DNA of 64,000 nucleotides from assembly GCA_030448005.1 (NCBI GenBank), contig JAUJNT010000001.1, positions 253,338 to 317,337 on the forward strand, written 5' to 3'. This DNA comes from Thermoleophilaceae bacterium (GTDB taxonomy: Bacteria; Actinomycetota; Thermoleophilia; Solirubrobacterales; Thermoleophilaceae). Below the pieces are notes generated by a model. The model was not told the origin of the DNA and did no database searches. It saw nothing but the letters and a program-made list of their open reading frames with translations. The translations under genes were made by a program, and so were the position numbers. Below, one piece after another: positions 51,483-62,055 of the stretch (position 1 is the stretch's first letter; the number at the start of each line of letters is the position of its first letter).

Positions 51483-51891
51483 CCCTCTCCTGGGTCGACA
51501 CCCCGCGTTGACTGACGAGTCAATCCAGTGTAACGGCGCCCGTGGCCGGCCGCGCGGCGCGGCGATAGCTGAGGCCATACGCCTTCTCGCGCCCGGGATA
51601 ACCCTGTCCCGGGGACACCTCGGCGTGTTCGTGCGCCGCCGCGGGGTCCGCCGGGGGAGATGGAGCACCACGACGTCCGTGGGTCATGCTCCACGCTCCA
51701 GACGCGCCTCGCCCTTCCGGAATGCGCTGTACCCCACATCGACTATCGACGGCGGCCGAATGCGGCCGAAAAGTCTTTCCGACCGGGGCGTCGTCAAGTT
51801 GCCAAGACCCGGATCAGCGTGTATGGTTGACATCGACCTGCGGGAATATAGGCGACGAAACTCAGTCTCTGAGTGGATAGGGGTGGTTCTT
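51483..51891. other. Divergent intergenic region with one promoter
   Basis: Over 400 bp between the nitrilase and the secreted Ala/Pro/Ser protein. An open frame crosses part of it but lacks domain signal. The only site I can support is the promoter at 51799-51827. The left part must hold the nitrilase promoter, not identified. Confidence 0.5.
51799..51827 (+). promoter_or_regulatory. Sigma70-like promoter for the secreted protein/BNR operon
   Basis: TTGCCA (51799-51804), a 17-base spacer, then TATGGT (51822-51827), about 65 bases before ATG 51892. Spacing and both hexamers fit a housekeeping promoter. Confidence 0.55.
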
Positions 51892-52656
51892 ATGCGTAAA
51901 CGAGGGCGGTTCATTTCAATCGCGATCTTCGCCTCACTGGCGACCATCGTGGGGGCGACCCTCTCGTGGGCTTGCACCCCGGCTACGTTTGGCACTCCGG
52001 CCACCCCGGCCGCTCCACCGGCCCCCGCCTCACCCGACTCTTCTGCGGCCCCCAGTGCCAGCACCGGCGCGCCGCCGGCCCCGCCGGTCGCCGTGGGCGT
52101 CAACAACCTTCCCTCGCCCGCTCTCTCGAACGGCACCAGCGGGTCGGGCTCCACCAGCGGCGCCCAAGGGCGGGCCAGGACCCCCTCCCCCGCCGCCGCC
52201 CCGCGGGCCAACGGAGTAGCTCCGCAGGGCGCCGTTGCTCCCAGCCGCGTGCAGGGCACCACCGGTGCAGTCGCCAACAAGAACTTCGCGCAGCGGGCGA
52301 GCGGTGGCACCGTCGGCACCACCTCCCGCGGGGGTCAGCCAGTGTTCGCCCGGTCGGCGGCTTCGGCCAAGAAGAAGGGCAAGGCATCCGGCGACGCGCG
52401 CACCGCGCCCTCGGCTCGTAGCGCCGCCGGCGACCTGTGGAGCGGCTTCAAGTCCGGACAGAGGTCCTCCGTGTTCGCCGCCCAGTCGGCAGCCGGGCAG
52501 GATGGGGGCGTCAACGGCACCGTGGTAGCCGCCCTGGCACTGCTGGGGATCGGCCTGACCGGCATCGCCGGCGCAGCCGGCTTCCTAGCCCTGCGAGGCC
52601 GGCGGGCGAAGTCGCGGCCCACGGCCGGCGGTAACCGCACCACCACCAAGATGTGA
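51892..52656 (+). CDS. Secreted Ala/Pro/Ser-rich surface protein with C-terminal helix
   Basis: A 254-residue protein from ATG 51892 with AGGGGTGG upstream. Signal peptide: MRKRGRFISIAIFASLATIV, cleavage near LSWA. The body is low complexity (ATPAAPPAPASPDSSAAPSA), a probable stalk. The C-terminus has one hydrophobic helix (TVVAALALLGIGLTGIAGAA) followed by Arg-rich RGRRAKSRP, a membrane anchor with no LPxTG. The stop overlaps the start of the BNR-type gene (GTGA), so the two products are made together and may act at the cell surface. Confidence 0.75.
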   Translation: MRKRGRFISIAIFASLATIVGATLSWACTPATFGTPATPAAPPAPASPDSSAAPSASTGAPPAPPVAVGVNNLPSPALSNGTSGSGSTSGAQGRARTPSPAAAPRANGVAPQGAVAPSRVQGTTGAVANKNFAQRASGGTVGTTSRGGQPVFARSAASAKKKGKASGDARTAPSARSAAGDLWSGFKSGQRSSVFAAQSAAGQDGGVNGTVVAALALLGIGLTGIAGAAGFLALRGRRAKSRPTAGGNRTTTKM

Positions 52657-54291
52657 CGGAGGCTCAAGGCGCGCCGCCCGAGGCGAGCGCCCCTGAGCCA
52701 CCAGGAGAGTCGGCCACGAGCCCCGACCGCCGCCGGCGGCGGGGCTCGTGGCTCTTTCCCTGCCTGGGCGCCTCGCTCGTGCTGGTGGGGGCAGGGTCGA
52801 TGGTGCTCTCCGACGGCTTCCAGGATCCTCCGAAGCTAGAGCGCGTCGGGCGGGACGGCCCCGTCAACGTCGGGGCCACGAGCCGACGGGACATCGACGC
52901 CAACAACTCGCCGACGCTGGTGCGCAACCCGGTCCGCAAGGCGAACCTGGCGGTCGCCAACCGGGTCGACACACCGTTCTTCTCATGCGCGCTGCATGTC
53001 TCCCTGGACGGGGGAGCAGCTGGAGACGCACCCTGATCCCGGCGCCGAAAGGCGAGGAGGCCAAGTGCTTCAGCCCGGATGTGGCCTTCGCGGCAGACGG
53101 GACGCTGCACCTCTCCTTTGTCACCCTGAAGGGGAGGGGAAACGTGCCCAACGCCACGTGGCTCTCGAGCTCCAAGGACGGTGGGCGTACGCTGTCCAAG
53201 CCCGTCAAGGTGACCGGGCCGCTGGCCTTCCAGGTGCGCCTGGCCCCAGACCCCGCCAAGCCACGACGCCTCTACATGACCTGGCTCCAGGGGGCCGATG
53301 TCGCGCCCCTGCGCTTCACCACGACCGGCAATCCAATCAACGCCGCCCGCTCGGACGACGGCGGGCGCTCGTGGACGCGTCCGATGCGAGTGAGCGACGG
53401 ATCGCGCCAGCGGGTGATCGCGCCCTCCCCGGCCGTGGGCCCCAAGGGCGAGCTCTACGTCCTGTTCCTGGACATCGGGGGAGACAGCCTCGATTATGCG
53501 GCGGGCCACAACGGCAGGGGCGGCCCCCGTACGGCGGACGCTACAAGCTGCTCCTCACCCGCTCGTTCGACGGCGGGCGCAAGTGGGGCGAGTCGCTGGT
53601 CGACGACCGCATCCGTCCCATCCACCGCTACATCGTCTTCTTTCCGCCTTCCCCATCCCTCGCCGTTGGCAGGGACGGCCGCATCTACGCCGCCTTCCAC
53701 GACAACCGGATGGGCGACCCCGACGTGTGGTTGTGGTCGCTGGCACCCGATGCCAGCTCCTGGGCGGGTCCCAAGCGCGTCAACGACACGGAGCAGCGCG
53801 ACGGCACCTGGCAGTACCTGCCAAAGCTCTCGGTGGCCCCCGACGGCCGGCTGGACGCCCTCTACTACGACCGCCGCTCTGATCCCAAGAACGTCATGAA
53901 CGAGGTGTCGCTGCAGTCATCAGCGGACGGGGGCAAGACCTTCACGCCCGCCCTCGGCCTCGCGAGCCGCCCGTTCGACTCGAGGATCGGCTTCGCCGCC
54001 AAGGAAGGGCTGCCAGACCTGGGAAACCGGCTGGGCCTGATCTCCGACGTTCGGTTCGCCCTCGGCGTGTGGACCGACACCAGGTCGGGCACGGCAGCGA
54101 CGCAGAAGCAGGATCTCGCCACGGCCGTGGTGGCGGTCTCGAAGCCGACCCGTCTGTCTGATCCGGTCGAGAAGGGTTTGCGCTACGGCGGTCTAGCCCT
54201 GATACTCGCGGGGCTCGCATTGCTCGGCTTGTGGCTCACAGGCCGGATATCCGGCGAGAGGACCGGGGCGCGGTCAGGATCCGGCGCCTGA
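52653..54291 (+). pseudogene. BNR/sialidase-like beta-propeller membrane protein with two frameshifts
   Basis: GTG 52653 starts an Arg-rich segment and membrane helix (FPCLGASLVLVGAGSMVL), then the frame breaks at GGGGG 53011-53015. Adding a G gives SLDGGSSWRRTLIPAPKGEE and the propeller blades (LSSSKDGGRTLSKPVKVTG, ARSDDGGRSWTRPMRVSDGS). A second break at CCCCC 53524-53528 is restored by one C, giving LTRSFDGGRKWGESLV and SSADGGKTFTPALG. The end has a helix (GGLALILAGLALLGLWLTG) and basic tail. Asp-box motifs SxDGGxxW define the BNR family, with sialidase or glycan-binding roles. Corrected, it would be a membrane-tethered ectodomain of about 545 residues. Confidence 0.8.
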
Positions 54292-54461
54292 CCCCTTTGG
54301 CGAGACCACGTCGTTTGAGAGCCGCCGTTGATCCTGTCGCGCCTGCGTGCCCCGCGCCCGCCCTGGCGTACGGTCCGCCCCCGCCGCCCGGCTCACGCCA
54401 TCACTGGCGTGTCCGGACGGTGGGTGTGCGGAAGGAAGGAAACGACTGCTCTCGCTCTTGC

Positions 54462-56350
54462 TTATCTGGAGCTCCGTCGCACGCGCTCGCAGTTACGCGA
54501 GACGCGGTCCTTGCGGTCGGCAACGACGCTGTCCCTGCCAAGCCCGCAGTTCACGCGGTCGCGCGCACCGTCGCGGGAGCTGATCCGATCGTTGCCCGAG
54601 TTGCCACTGATCGAATCGCTGCCCGAGTTGCCGTTGATCCGGTCGTGGCCTGCATCGCCGGCGATCCGGTCGCCGCTGCTTCCACCGGAGATCCGATCAT
54701 TGGCAGAGCCGCCGTTGATCCGATCCCGCCCGCGGCTGCCGCTGATGACGTCCTTCCCGCTCACCCCGTGCAAGCGGTCGTTGCCAAAGCCGCCAAGCAG
54801 CTTGTCGTTGCCTGCATCACCGAAGACGCTGTCGTTCTCACGGCCACCGTCAAGGCGATCATCGCCCGGGTTGCCGCGCAAGCGGTCGCGCCCAGAGCTG
54901 CCGCTCATCCGATCATCCCCGGTGCCCGCCAACATCAGATCGTCACCCAAGCCGCCCTGACCCGTGTCGGTCCCCGTGCCCAGATCAACGCAGTCGTTGC
55001 CCGCCAGAGCATCCACCACGTCATTACCCGTGCCGCCGAAGATCCGGTCACCCCCGGCGTTCCCGTGATCGAGCCACCCGCCGCGCTGCCACGAATCACG
55101 TTCGCAGTCAAGTTCGGACAGTCCTCAAACGGAGCCGCCGGAATCACCGGCCCAGGACCAAGGCCAGGGCCGGGGGCCGCCTGACGCGGAATCGGCTCCC
55201 AGTCGCACCGCTCGTCGGTCCCTGGCTGGTTCCGTCACCCGCGTCTCGTTGCCGCCGTCGGCGTCCATGATGTAGATCTCTGATGGGTTTGACGGTTGGG
55301 CAGGCGGCGTGAACGGGTCTCGATCGCGATTGGAGTGAAAGACGATCTTGGTGCCGTCGGGTGAGAACTGCGGGAGCGCGTCGAACGCTGTACCGGCAAT
55401 GCCGGGAGTACCCGCGTTGGTGGTGAGGCGCGTGACCCCGCTGCCGTCGCGGTTCATCTTGTAGATGTCGTTGTTCGACGGCGCGGTGCTCGACGGCGGG
55501 CTCGTGCCTGGCTCGTCACGGTTCGAGTCGAAGACGATCTCAGACCCGTCGGGGGACCACCGTGTCGATCGGTGGGTCACCGGCGCCCGCGTGTCGGTCA
55601 ACACAGTCACGTCGCTGCCGTCGGGATTCATCGTGGCGATCTCGTTGTTGAACGGCCCCTCCGGAGGGTCACTAGCGCTCCTGCGCGAGGTCTCAAAGGC
55701 GATCCTGGTGCCGTCGGGGGACCACGAGGCGGGCCGTCATTGCGCGTCGGGTTGTCGGGGGTCAGATTCGTCGGGCTGCTGCCGTCTGCGTTCATCCTCC
55801 AGACGTCGAACTGGTTGCCTACCTGCGAGGAGGTCCAGACGATCTGGCGGCCGTCGGGTGAGAAGTGCGGTGCGCCGTCGTCGCCGGGGAAGAAGGTCAG
55901 ACGCCTCTGCTGGCTCCCGTCGGCGTTCATGGTGAAGAGCTCCGAGCCGCTGCCGGTGCGCGTGCTGTCGAACACGATCCGCTTGCCGTCGGGCGAGTAG
56001 GAGGGCGAGGTGTCGTTGGGAGCCTCGCCCGGAGGACCGCCGCCATTGTTGGTCAGCAACGTGTATTGGCTGCCATCGGGATTGATGGTGAAGATCCCAA
56101 AGGTGGTCCCCGCCTCGGGGTTCGAGCCTGCGCGGTTGATCGAGCCGTAGCAGGCGAGCTTGCCGTTGGCCCCAGGGAAGGCGGCTTGGGCCGGGGAGCC
56201 CGCCGCGGTCAGGCCGGCGAGGGTGGCCAGGCCGAGAAGTGCACCGCCCGCGAACAGGTGCCGACTAGACCGTCGGCGCCGCCGCTGGTGCACCGCACGC
56301 TCGCCGGGCGATGGGACGTCCGCCGTCCCCTTCCTCGAAAACCAGCTCAT
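54462..56350 (-). pseudogene. TolB-like propeller/RTX protein A, three frame changes
   Basis: ATG 56350 encodes a basic N-terminus, signal helix (GLATLAGLTAAGSPAQAAFPG) and TolB/PD40 blades ([60 protein letters not shown]). The frame breaks near 55735 (one base missing) and near 55233 (one base extra). It breaks again at CCCCC 55051-55055 (coding G5), where the C-terminal repeats start: [20 protein letters not shown] and [20 protein letters not shown], ending at 54462. The first two lesions are private to this copy; the third is shared with copies C and D. The repeat region is almost identical in DNA to copy C. Confidence 0.8.
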
Positions 56351-56646
56351 GCTTGTAGCGTCCTCCCCGACGGCTTGGCTGCGTTAAACAAAGCAGTCCG
56401 CAACCCTACACGAGAGGGGCGCTCCTGTCAGGACGAACCGTCGTCTTGGCGTGGGAAAACGGGTAGCGCGCGGCGTCGATTGGGGGCACCCCGCGAGGGA
56501 TACGTCGGGTAATACATAGGTGAGGGGCAGTCTCCTTCACCCCGTTGGGTCCCTCTCACCTGTCGGCTCGCCGCCCGACCCGGAGGCGACTCCATCGAGG
56601 GGCCCACCCCGCCGGGGCCGGTGCCCTGTCGCTGTGTCGGGACTTG
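56351..56646. other. Spacer between propeller genes A and B
   Basis: It contains the promoter of gene A (56403-56431) and the conserved leader GGGAGGACGCTACAAGC before ATG 56350. No coding signal was seen in the remainder. Confidence 0.55.
56403..56431 (-). promoter_or_regulatory. Promoter of propeller/RTX gene A
   Basis: On the coding strand CTGACA (56431-56426), 17-base spacer, TAGGGT (56408-56403), about 52 bases before the gene A start. The same hexamers and spacing occur upstream of gene C, and the TAGGGT also before gene B. Confidence 0.6.
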
Positions 56647-58514
56647 TTAGCGCCTGCGGGTGACGCGTTCGCAGTCGCGTGCGACGTGGTCGCCGCGGTC
56701 TGCGATCACGCGATCGCGTCCGATACCGCAGGCGACCCGGTCGCCGCCGCGCCCGTCGCGGGCGTCGATGCGGTCCTTGCCCCAGCCGCCGGATATCCGG
56801 TCGCGGCCGGTCGAGCCCTTGATCCGGTCGTTGCCGGAACTGCCGCTGAGCGAGTCGTTGCCCGAGTTGCCGTTGATCCGGTCGCCGCCCTTGATCGCCG
56901 GCGACGCGGTCGTTTGAGCTGCCGGCCGAGACCATGTCGTCCGACGAGCCGCCGTTGACCCGGTCGCGCCCGCGTGAGGCGTTGATCCGGTCAGAGCCCG
57001 ACTGGCCGTTAAGGCGGTCATCGCCAAAGCCCCCGTCGATGCGGTCCCCGCTCGGGCCACCACGAACCGTGTCGTTGCCAGAGCTGCCCGCCATCCGATC
57101 CGCACCACGGCCGCCGAGCACCAGGTCATCCCCGAGGCCGCCCTGGCCCGTGTCGATTCCCGGGCCGAGGTCGATGCAGTCATTACCCGCCAGGCCGTCG
57201 ACCACGTCATTGCCCGTGCCGCCGAAGATCCGGTCACCAGCCAGCGTGCCGGTGATCGGCCCACCTTCCGCGCGCCCACGAATGACGTTCGCAGTCAGGC
57301 TCGGACAACCCGCGAAGGCGGCCGGCTGGGGCTGTGGAGGATTGGGCGCCGGAGGAGCGACGGCGGCGGGGCGCACTATCGGTCCCCAGTCACACCTCCC
57401 ATCAGAACCGGGGTTGTTGGTCACGCGGCGCACGTCGCTGCCGTTGCCGGCATTCATCGTGTAGACCTCGGTGTCGCCACTGCGGCTACTGTCGAAGACG
57501 ATCCTGGTGCCGTCAGGCGACCAGACGGGCGCGTCTTCGAACGACTCGCTGATCGTCGCCGTATCGGGGTCGTCAACGGCGTTGTTGCTGAGGTTGACCT
57601 GGTTGGAACCGTCGGCGTTCATGGTGAAGACCTCCGAGTTGGCAATGGAACCCGACTCGGCCGCGGAGAGTCTCTCCGGAAGACGATCTTGTTGCCGTCC
57701 GGAGACCACTGCGGGAAGAGGTCACTTCCCGGCCGCGTGGTCAGACGCCTGATGTCGCCGCCCGACGTGTTCATCGTGTAGATCTCGTCGTCTGGCGGCG
57801 TCCCCGCGGGATCTTCGTTGCCAGCCTCCCCTGGCCGGCGCAAGCTGCGGAAGACGATCCTATCGCCCTTCGGCGACCAAGCCGGGTTGCTGTCCGTGCC
57901 CACATGGCTCGTCAGGCGCCTCGGATCGGTGCCGTCGGCGTTCATCACGTAGATCTCGAGGTCGTTGTTATCCCGCGCGCTGTCGAAGACGATCTGGCGG
58001 CCGTCGGGCGAGTAGCTGCCGGGACGGTCCTCGCCCAGTGCGAAGGTGAGGCGCTTCTGGTTTGAGCCATCGGCATTCGTCGTGTACAGCTCAGGCTGGC
58101 CGGTGCGATCGCTCTCGAAGGCGATCTGCTTGCTGTCCGGCGAGAACACGGGATCGAGATCTTCGACGGTGTAGGTCTGGTCAGGGGGTCGAGAAAAGGG
58201 CCATTGTCGGTGAGGAAGGTCTGTTCCCCCCCATCCGGATTGATCGTGTAGATCTCACTATCTCTGTCGATGGCAGCAGGTTGCCCTGCGGCCGCACGCT
58301 CCAGCGCACCGACGCATACGAGCTTCCCATTCGCTCCGGGGAAGGCGGCTTGGGCGGGGGAGCCCGCGAAGGTCAGGCCGCCGAGGGCGGCGAGGGCGAG
58401 CAGGGCTCCGACCGCGACCAGGTGCCGACTAGACGGTCGGGGTCGCGGATACCCCACGCTGCGCCTGCGAGGCCATGCGGCGTCCGTGGTCCTCGACCTT
58501 GACAAGCGGCTCAT
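56647..58514 (-). pseudogene. TolB-like propeller/RTX protein B, three frame changes
   Basis: ATG 58514 (MSRLSRSRTTDAAWPRRRSV) with signal helix (LLALAALGGLTFAGSPAQAA). The frame breaks at GGGGG 58184-58188 (one C missing on the coding strand), near 57672, and at CCC 56888-56890. The blades are clear: FSPDSKQIAFESDRTGQPEL, YSPDGRQIVFDSARDNN, WSPDGNKIVFRR, WSPDGTRIVFDSSRSGD. Its domain junction is in frame: [20 protein letters not shown], with no G5 run. Repeats follow (DDLVLGGRGADRMAGSSGND) and end CGIGRDRVIADRGDHVARDC. This shows what a fused propeller-RTX reading frame looks like. Confidence 0.78.
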
Positions 58515-58809
58515 GCTCGTAGCGTCCTCCCGACGGCTCGTGCTTGAACAAGCGGTGTCAGACCCTACACAAGGGCACTTTCGTCCGAGTGAAGCAGCCT
58601 TTCGGGGTACGATAGGGTGACTATCGGGCGCCGATTGCGGGACCTCGAAGGGAGCTTTCTTGGGTATGGGCCGGTTCGTGCATCTGTCCCGGAAGTATGG
58701 AGCAGCTAGGGTTGTCAACTGTCCCGAAGTTCCGGTGGTTAGGCGGTTGCCGCAGAGCTTGCGGCCGCGGAGCTCTCGGGCGTAAACACAAGACAGGGGA
58801 GGTCAAGTC
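58515..58809. other. Divergent spacer before propeller gene B and the collagen-like gene
   Basis: Both genes start outward from here. The TAGGGT element of gene B lies at about 58560-58565. GGGGAGGT precedes GTG 58810. No other feature is seen. Confidence 0.5.
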
Positions 58810-59417
58810 GTGCTTCGGGTGCCATCGAGCCGTCCGTCACCTGCCATGGTGGTCGCTGTGATCGCGCTTTTCATTGCGCTGGGGGGCAGCGGCTACGCGG
58901 CCGTCAAGATCAACGGCAAGGACATCGCCAACCGCTCGATCGCCGGTAAGAAGCTCAGGAAGAGCGCAGTGACCGGCCGCGAGGTCAGGAACGGCTCGCT
59001 CCGCGCGGGGACTTCAAGCGCGGCCAGCTGCGCGCGGGGCGCGAGGGACCGCCCGGTCCGAAAGGCGAGGACGGGGAACCTGGCGAGGAGGGACTACCGG
59101 GCGAGGACGGGGAACCTGGCTCGGCACTGGCCTACATCCGCGTGTCCAAGACAGGTGATGTCGATGCCTCCGATTCCAAGAACTTTCCGGTCGGCAACGT
59201 GCATCGCGGCCTTCCCGACAGCGGCACCTACTGCTTGAGGGGGCTGAGATTCAGTCCTAACAACGTTGTCGCGACGCTAGGCACCGACGGGCCGGGGATC
59301 GGCATCGCTGCGGATCTTGGCGGCGGCTTCGGATGTCCGGTGGACACGCAGATCGTCGTGCTGACGTTCAGCGAGGTTGAGCGCAGGGACAACAACTTCA
59401 TGCTCGCCGTGAACTGA
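58810..59417 (+). pseudogene. Collagen-like surface protein, one frameshift
   Basis: GTG 58810 has GGGGAGGT upstream. The first frame encodes a signal helix (AMVVAVIALFIALGGSGYAA) and the actinobacterial motif KDIANRSIAGKKLRKSAVTG. At GGGG 59007-59010 one G is missing. The restored frame reads DFKRGQLRAGREGPPGPKGE and further GxY triplets (DGEPGEEGLPGEDGEPG), a short collagen-like stalk. A compact C-terminal domain of about 90 residues follows (YIRVSKTGDVDASDSKNFPV, ending ERRDNNFMLAVN) with two Cys. Thermoleophilia carry many such proteins, which is family-level recall. It is the only + strand gene in the propeller/RTX block. Confidence 0.75.
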
Positions 59418-59671
59418 GGTCGCGCGCGGGCAGGGCAGCTCGCTCCACGAGCGCGCGCTCGAGCGCGCTCAGCACCGGATTGTGAAGCGCGCACGCCTGG
59501 TCTCTCCACCGGCGCAATGTGGCCGGTTCACCCGGCGGCGCCTTCGAAACCGGACCCGTATGGGTTCGACCCGACCCGATCCGCCGGCCGCCCGGTGACT
59601 CAACGCTATCGCTGGCGTGTCCGGGCGCGGGTGCGGGGACTTCCGTGCTCGCTCGCCTCGCTTTGCTCTTG
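59418..59671. other. Convergent spacer
   Basis: No gene is seen. The right end carries CTTGCTATCTGGAGCTCCGT, a sequence also found at the 3' end of copy D and, with one extra base, copy A, so the duplicated unit extends past the repeat-domain stop codons. Confidence 0.55.
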
Positions 59672-61500
59672 CTATCTGGAGCTCCGTCTCACGCGCTCGC
59701 AGTTACGTGAGACGCGGTCCTTGCGGTCGGCAACGACGCTGTCCCTGCCAAGCCCACAGTTCACGCGGTCGCGCACACCGTCGCGGGAGCTGATCCGGTC
59801 ATTGCCCGAGTTGCCACTGATCGAATCGCTGCCCGAGTTGCCGTTGATCCGGTCGTGGCCTGCATCGCCGGCGATCCGGTCGCCGCTGCTTCCACCGGAG
59901 ATCCGATCGTTGGCAGAGCCGCCGTTGATCCGATCCCGCCCGCGGCTGCCGCTGATGACGTCCTTCCCGCTCACCCCGTGCAGACGATCGTTGCCAAAGC
60001 CGCCAAGCAGCTTGTCGTTGCCTGCATCACCGAAGATGCTGTCGTTCTCGCGGCCACCATCAAGGCGATCATCGCCCGGGTTTCCGCGCAAGCGGTCGCG
60101 CCCAGAGCTGCCGCTCATCCGATCATCCCCGGTGCCCGCCAACATCAGATCATCACCCAAGCCGCCCTGGCCCGTGTCGGTCCCCGTGCCCAGATCGACG
60201 CAGTCGTTGCCCGCCAGAGCATCCACCACGTCATTACCCGTGCCGCCGAAGATCCTGTCACCCCCGGCGTTCCCGTGATCGAGCCACCCGCCGCGCTGCC
60301 ACGAATCACGTTCGCGGTCAAGTTCGGACAGTCCTCAAACGGAGCCGCCGGACTCACCGGCCCAGGACCAGGGCCAGGGCCGCCAGGGCCGGGGGCCGCT
60401 TGACGCGGAATCGGCTGCCAGTCGCAGCCCGCGTCGACTGACGCGGCGTCGGTCAAGCGCGTCACGCCACTGCCATCGGCGTTCATCGTGTAGACCTCTT
60501 GGTCGCCGCTGCGGTTGCTGTCGAAGACGATCTTCGTGCCATCAGGAGACCAGGCCGGATTCTGGTCCAGCGACTCGTTCAACGCAGTAGTCGGATCGTT
60601 TGTCGAGTTGTCGGTCAGGCGGACGATCTCTGTCCCGTCGGCGTTCATCTTGTAGATCTCGGCATCCCTCGCCGTCGTGCTCCCGGTGACGAAGGTGCGC
60701 TGGCTCGACCAGATGATCTCACCCCCGTCGGGCGACCAGTCCGGTCTCGTGTCGCTGCCCGGGGACTCGGTCAGACGGGTTTGATTGCTGCCGTCCGGGT
60801 TCATCGTGTAGAGCTCTACATCGTTGGAGTCCCGGTTGCTGGCGAAGATGATCTTCGTGCCGTCGGGCGACGCGGTGGGCACCGAGTCGTTGGCTGGGTT
60901 GTCGGTCAGCCTCGTCTGATTGCTGCCGTCGGCGTTCATCGAGTAGATCTCTTGGTTTCGGTCGCGGCTGCTGTGGAAGTAGATCGTCCTGCCGTCGGGC
61001 GACCAGCCGTGTGGGGTGTCCGCCGCGATAGCGAAGGTCAGGCGCTTCACATTGGTTCCGTCGGGGTTCATCGTGTAGACCTCGACATTCCCGCTGCGCT
61101 GACCCGCGAACGCGATGGTCTTCCCGTCGGGCGACCAGACCGGGTTGGTGTCATCGTTGTAGAAATCAGTCGGATCCGTCGGTTCCCGGACGAGGTTGTC
61201 GGTCAGGTAGGTCAGGTCGCTGCCATCCGGGTTGAGCGTGTAGACCTCGTAATCGTCCTCGCTGGGGTCCGGCAGGAGGGTGCGCTCCTTGATCCCGTAG
61301 CAGGCGATCTTTCCGTTGGTCCCCGGAAAGGCGGCTTGGGCGGAAGCTCCACCCAAGCTGAGGCTGGTGAGGACGGCGACGACAAGCAACCCGCTACACG
61401 CGCCCAGGGCGCCAAAGGACGACAGCTGCCGCGGGTGCCGCACGCCACTCCCGCCGTGCATCGGGACGTTCTCAGTCCTCGTCCTTGACAGCCAACTCAT
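59672..61500 (-). CDS. TolB-like propeller/RTX protein C with a -1 frame change at G5
   Basis: ATG 61500 opens [20 protein letters not shown], signal helix ([20 protein letters not shown]), then seven or so blades without any lesion: [82 protein letters not shown]. After [18 protein letters not shown] the frame reads [10 protein letters not shown] and ends at 60145. The repeat domain is in the -1 frame from the five-G run (+ strand CCCCC 60261-60265): [20 protein letters not shown], ending at 59672. The only break is this site, shared with A and D. In the zero frame a propeller-only product with an odd tail of about 37 residues is made. Confidence 0.78.
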
Positions 61501-61814
61501 GTTTGTAGCGTCCTCCCGACGGCTTGCGCTGGGTTTGAACAAAGCGGTGCCCGACCCTACACGAGAGGGGAGCTCTTGTCAGGGGTAAAGAGACTCCTGG
61601 CGTGGATAACTGGTTAGTGCGCGGAGCCGGTTGGGCGTGCCGCGGAGCCGGTTGGGCGTCCCTGAGGAAGCGCTCTTGGGTATGAGCGGTGTCCAAAAAG
61701 ACCCGGCGTGTCCGGCCGCGGCTTGGCCGAGACCCCTCTCTGCCAACGGCACGTGAAACGGTCATGACCATGGAACTACTGAGTCCTCAGGGCGAGATCG
61801 GAGCACGTGATGTC
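61501..61814. other. Spacer upstream of propeller gene C
   Basis: It holds the gene C leader and promoter (61554-61582) and, near 61628-61662, a short direct repeat of GGAGCCGGTTGGGCGT. Beyond it begins the IS3 fragment. Confidence 0.5.
61554..61582 (-). promoter_or_regulatory. Promoter of propeller/RTX gene C
   Basis: On the coding strand CTGACA (61582-61577), a 17-base spacer and TAGGGT (61559-61554), about 53 bases before ATG 61500. The layout is identical to the gene A promoter. Confidence 0.6.
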
Positions 61815-61985
61815 GTTTGGAGATCAACAGCGGTGGCGGCGGCCGAAGCGGAGCGAGCCGTAGGCGGCCGCGCGGCAGCCTACGCCGCCAACCCGGAGCG
61901 GTTCGTGCGCCGCGCGCCCACGCCGCCGCCGGTACCGGCGGCGGCGTGGATCAACAAGCCCGACAGCGAGGAGGCTGCTCACTAA
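61815..61985 (+). pseudogene. C-terminal fragment of an IS3 OrfB transposase
   Basis: A short frame ends AAAYAANPERFVRRAPTPPP followed by AAWINKPDSEE, the characteristic C-terminus of IS3 OrfB (ANPERFVRGRPxPPxxPxxxWINKP). No integrase core precedes it. It is not contiguous with the IS3 remnant at 18.5-19.4 kb, which lacks its C-terminus. It is a mobile-element scar between propeller genes C and D. Confidence 0.7.
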
Positions 61986-62055
61986 GTCCGAACACGAACT
62001 GTCTCATTCGGCTTCGACAGGCTCCGGACTTCGCGTGGCTCTCGCTTTGCTCTTG

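Noticed and set aside
52500..52656. Sortase LPxTG anchor in the Ala/Pro/Ser protein
   Set aside because: The C-terminal helix and Arg-rich tail are present but no LPxTG or variant precedes them.
54328..54960. Repetitive + strand frames rich in [12 protein letters not shown] words
   Set aside because: Antisense translation of the hemolysin-type repeats, also seen opposite each copy.
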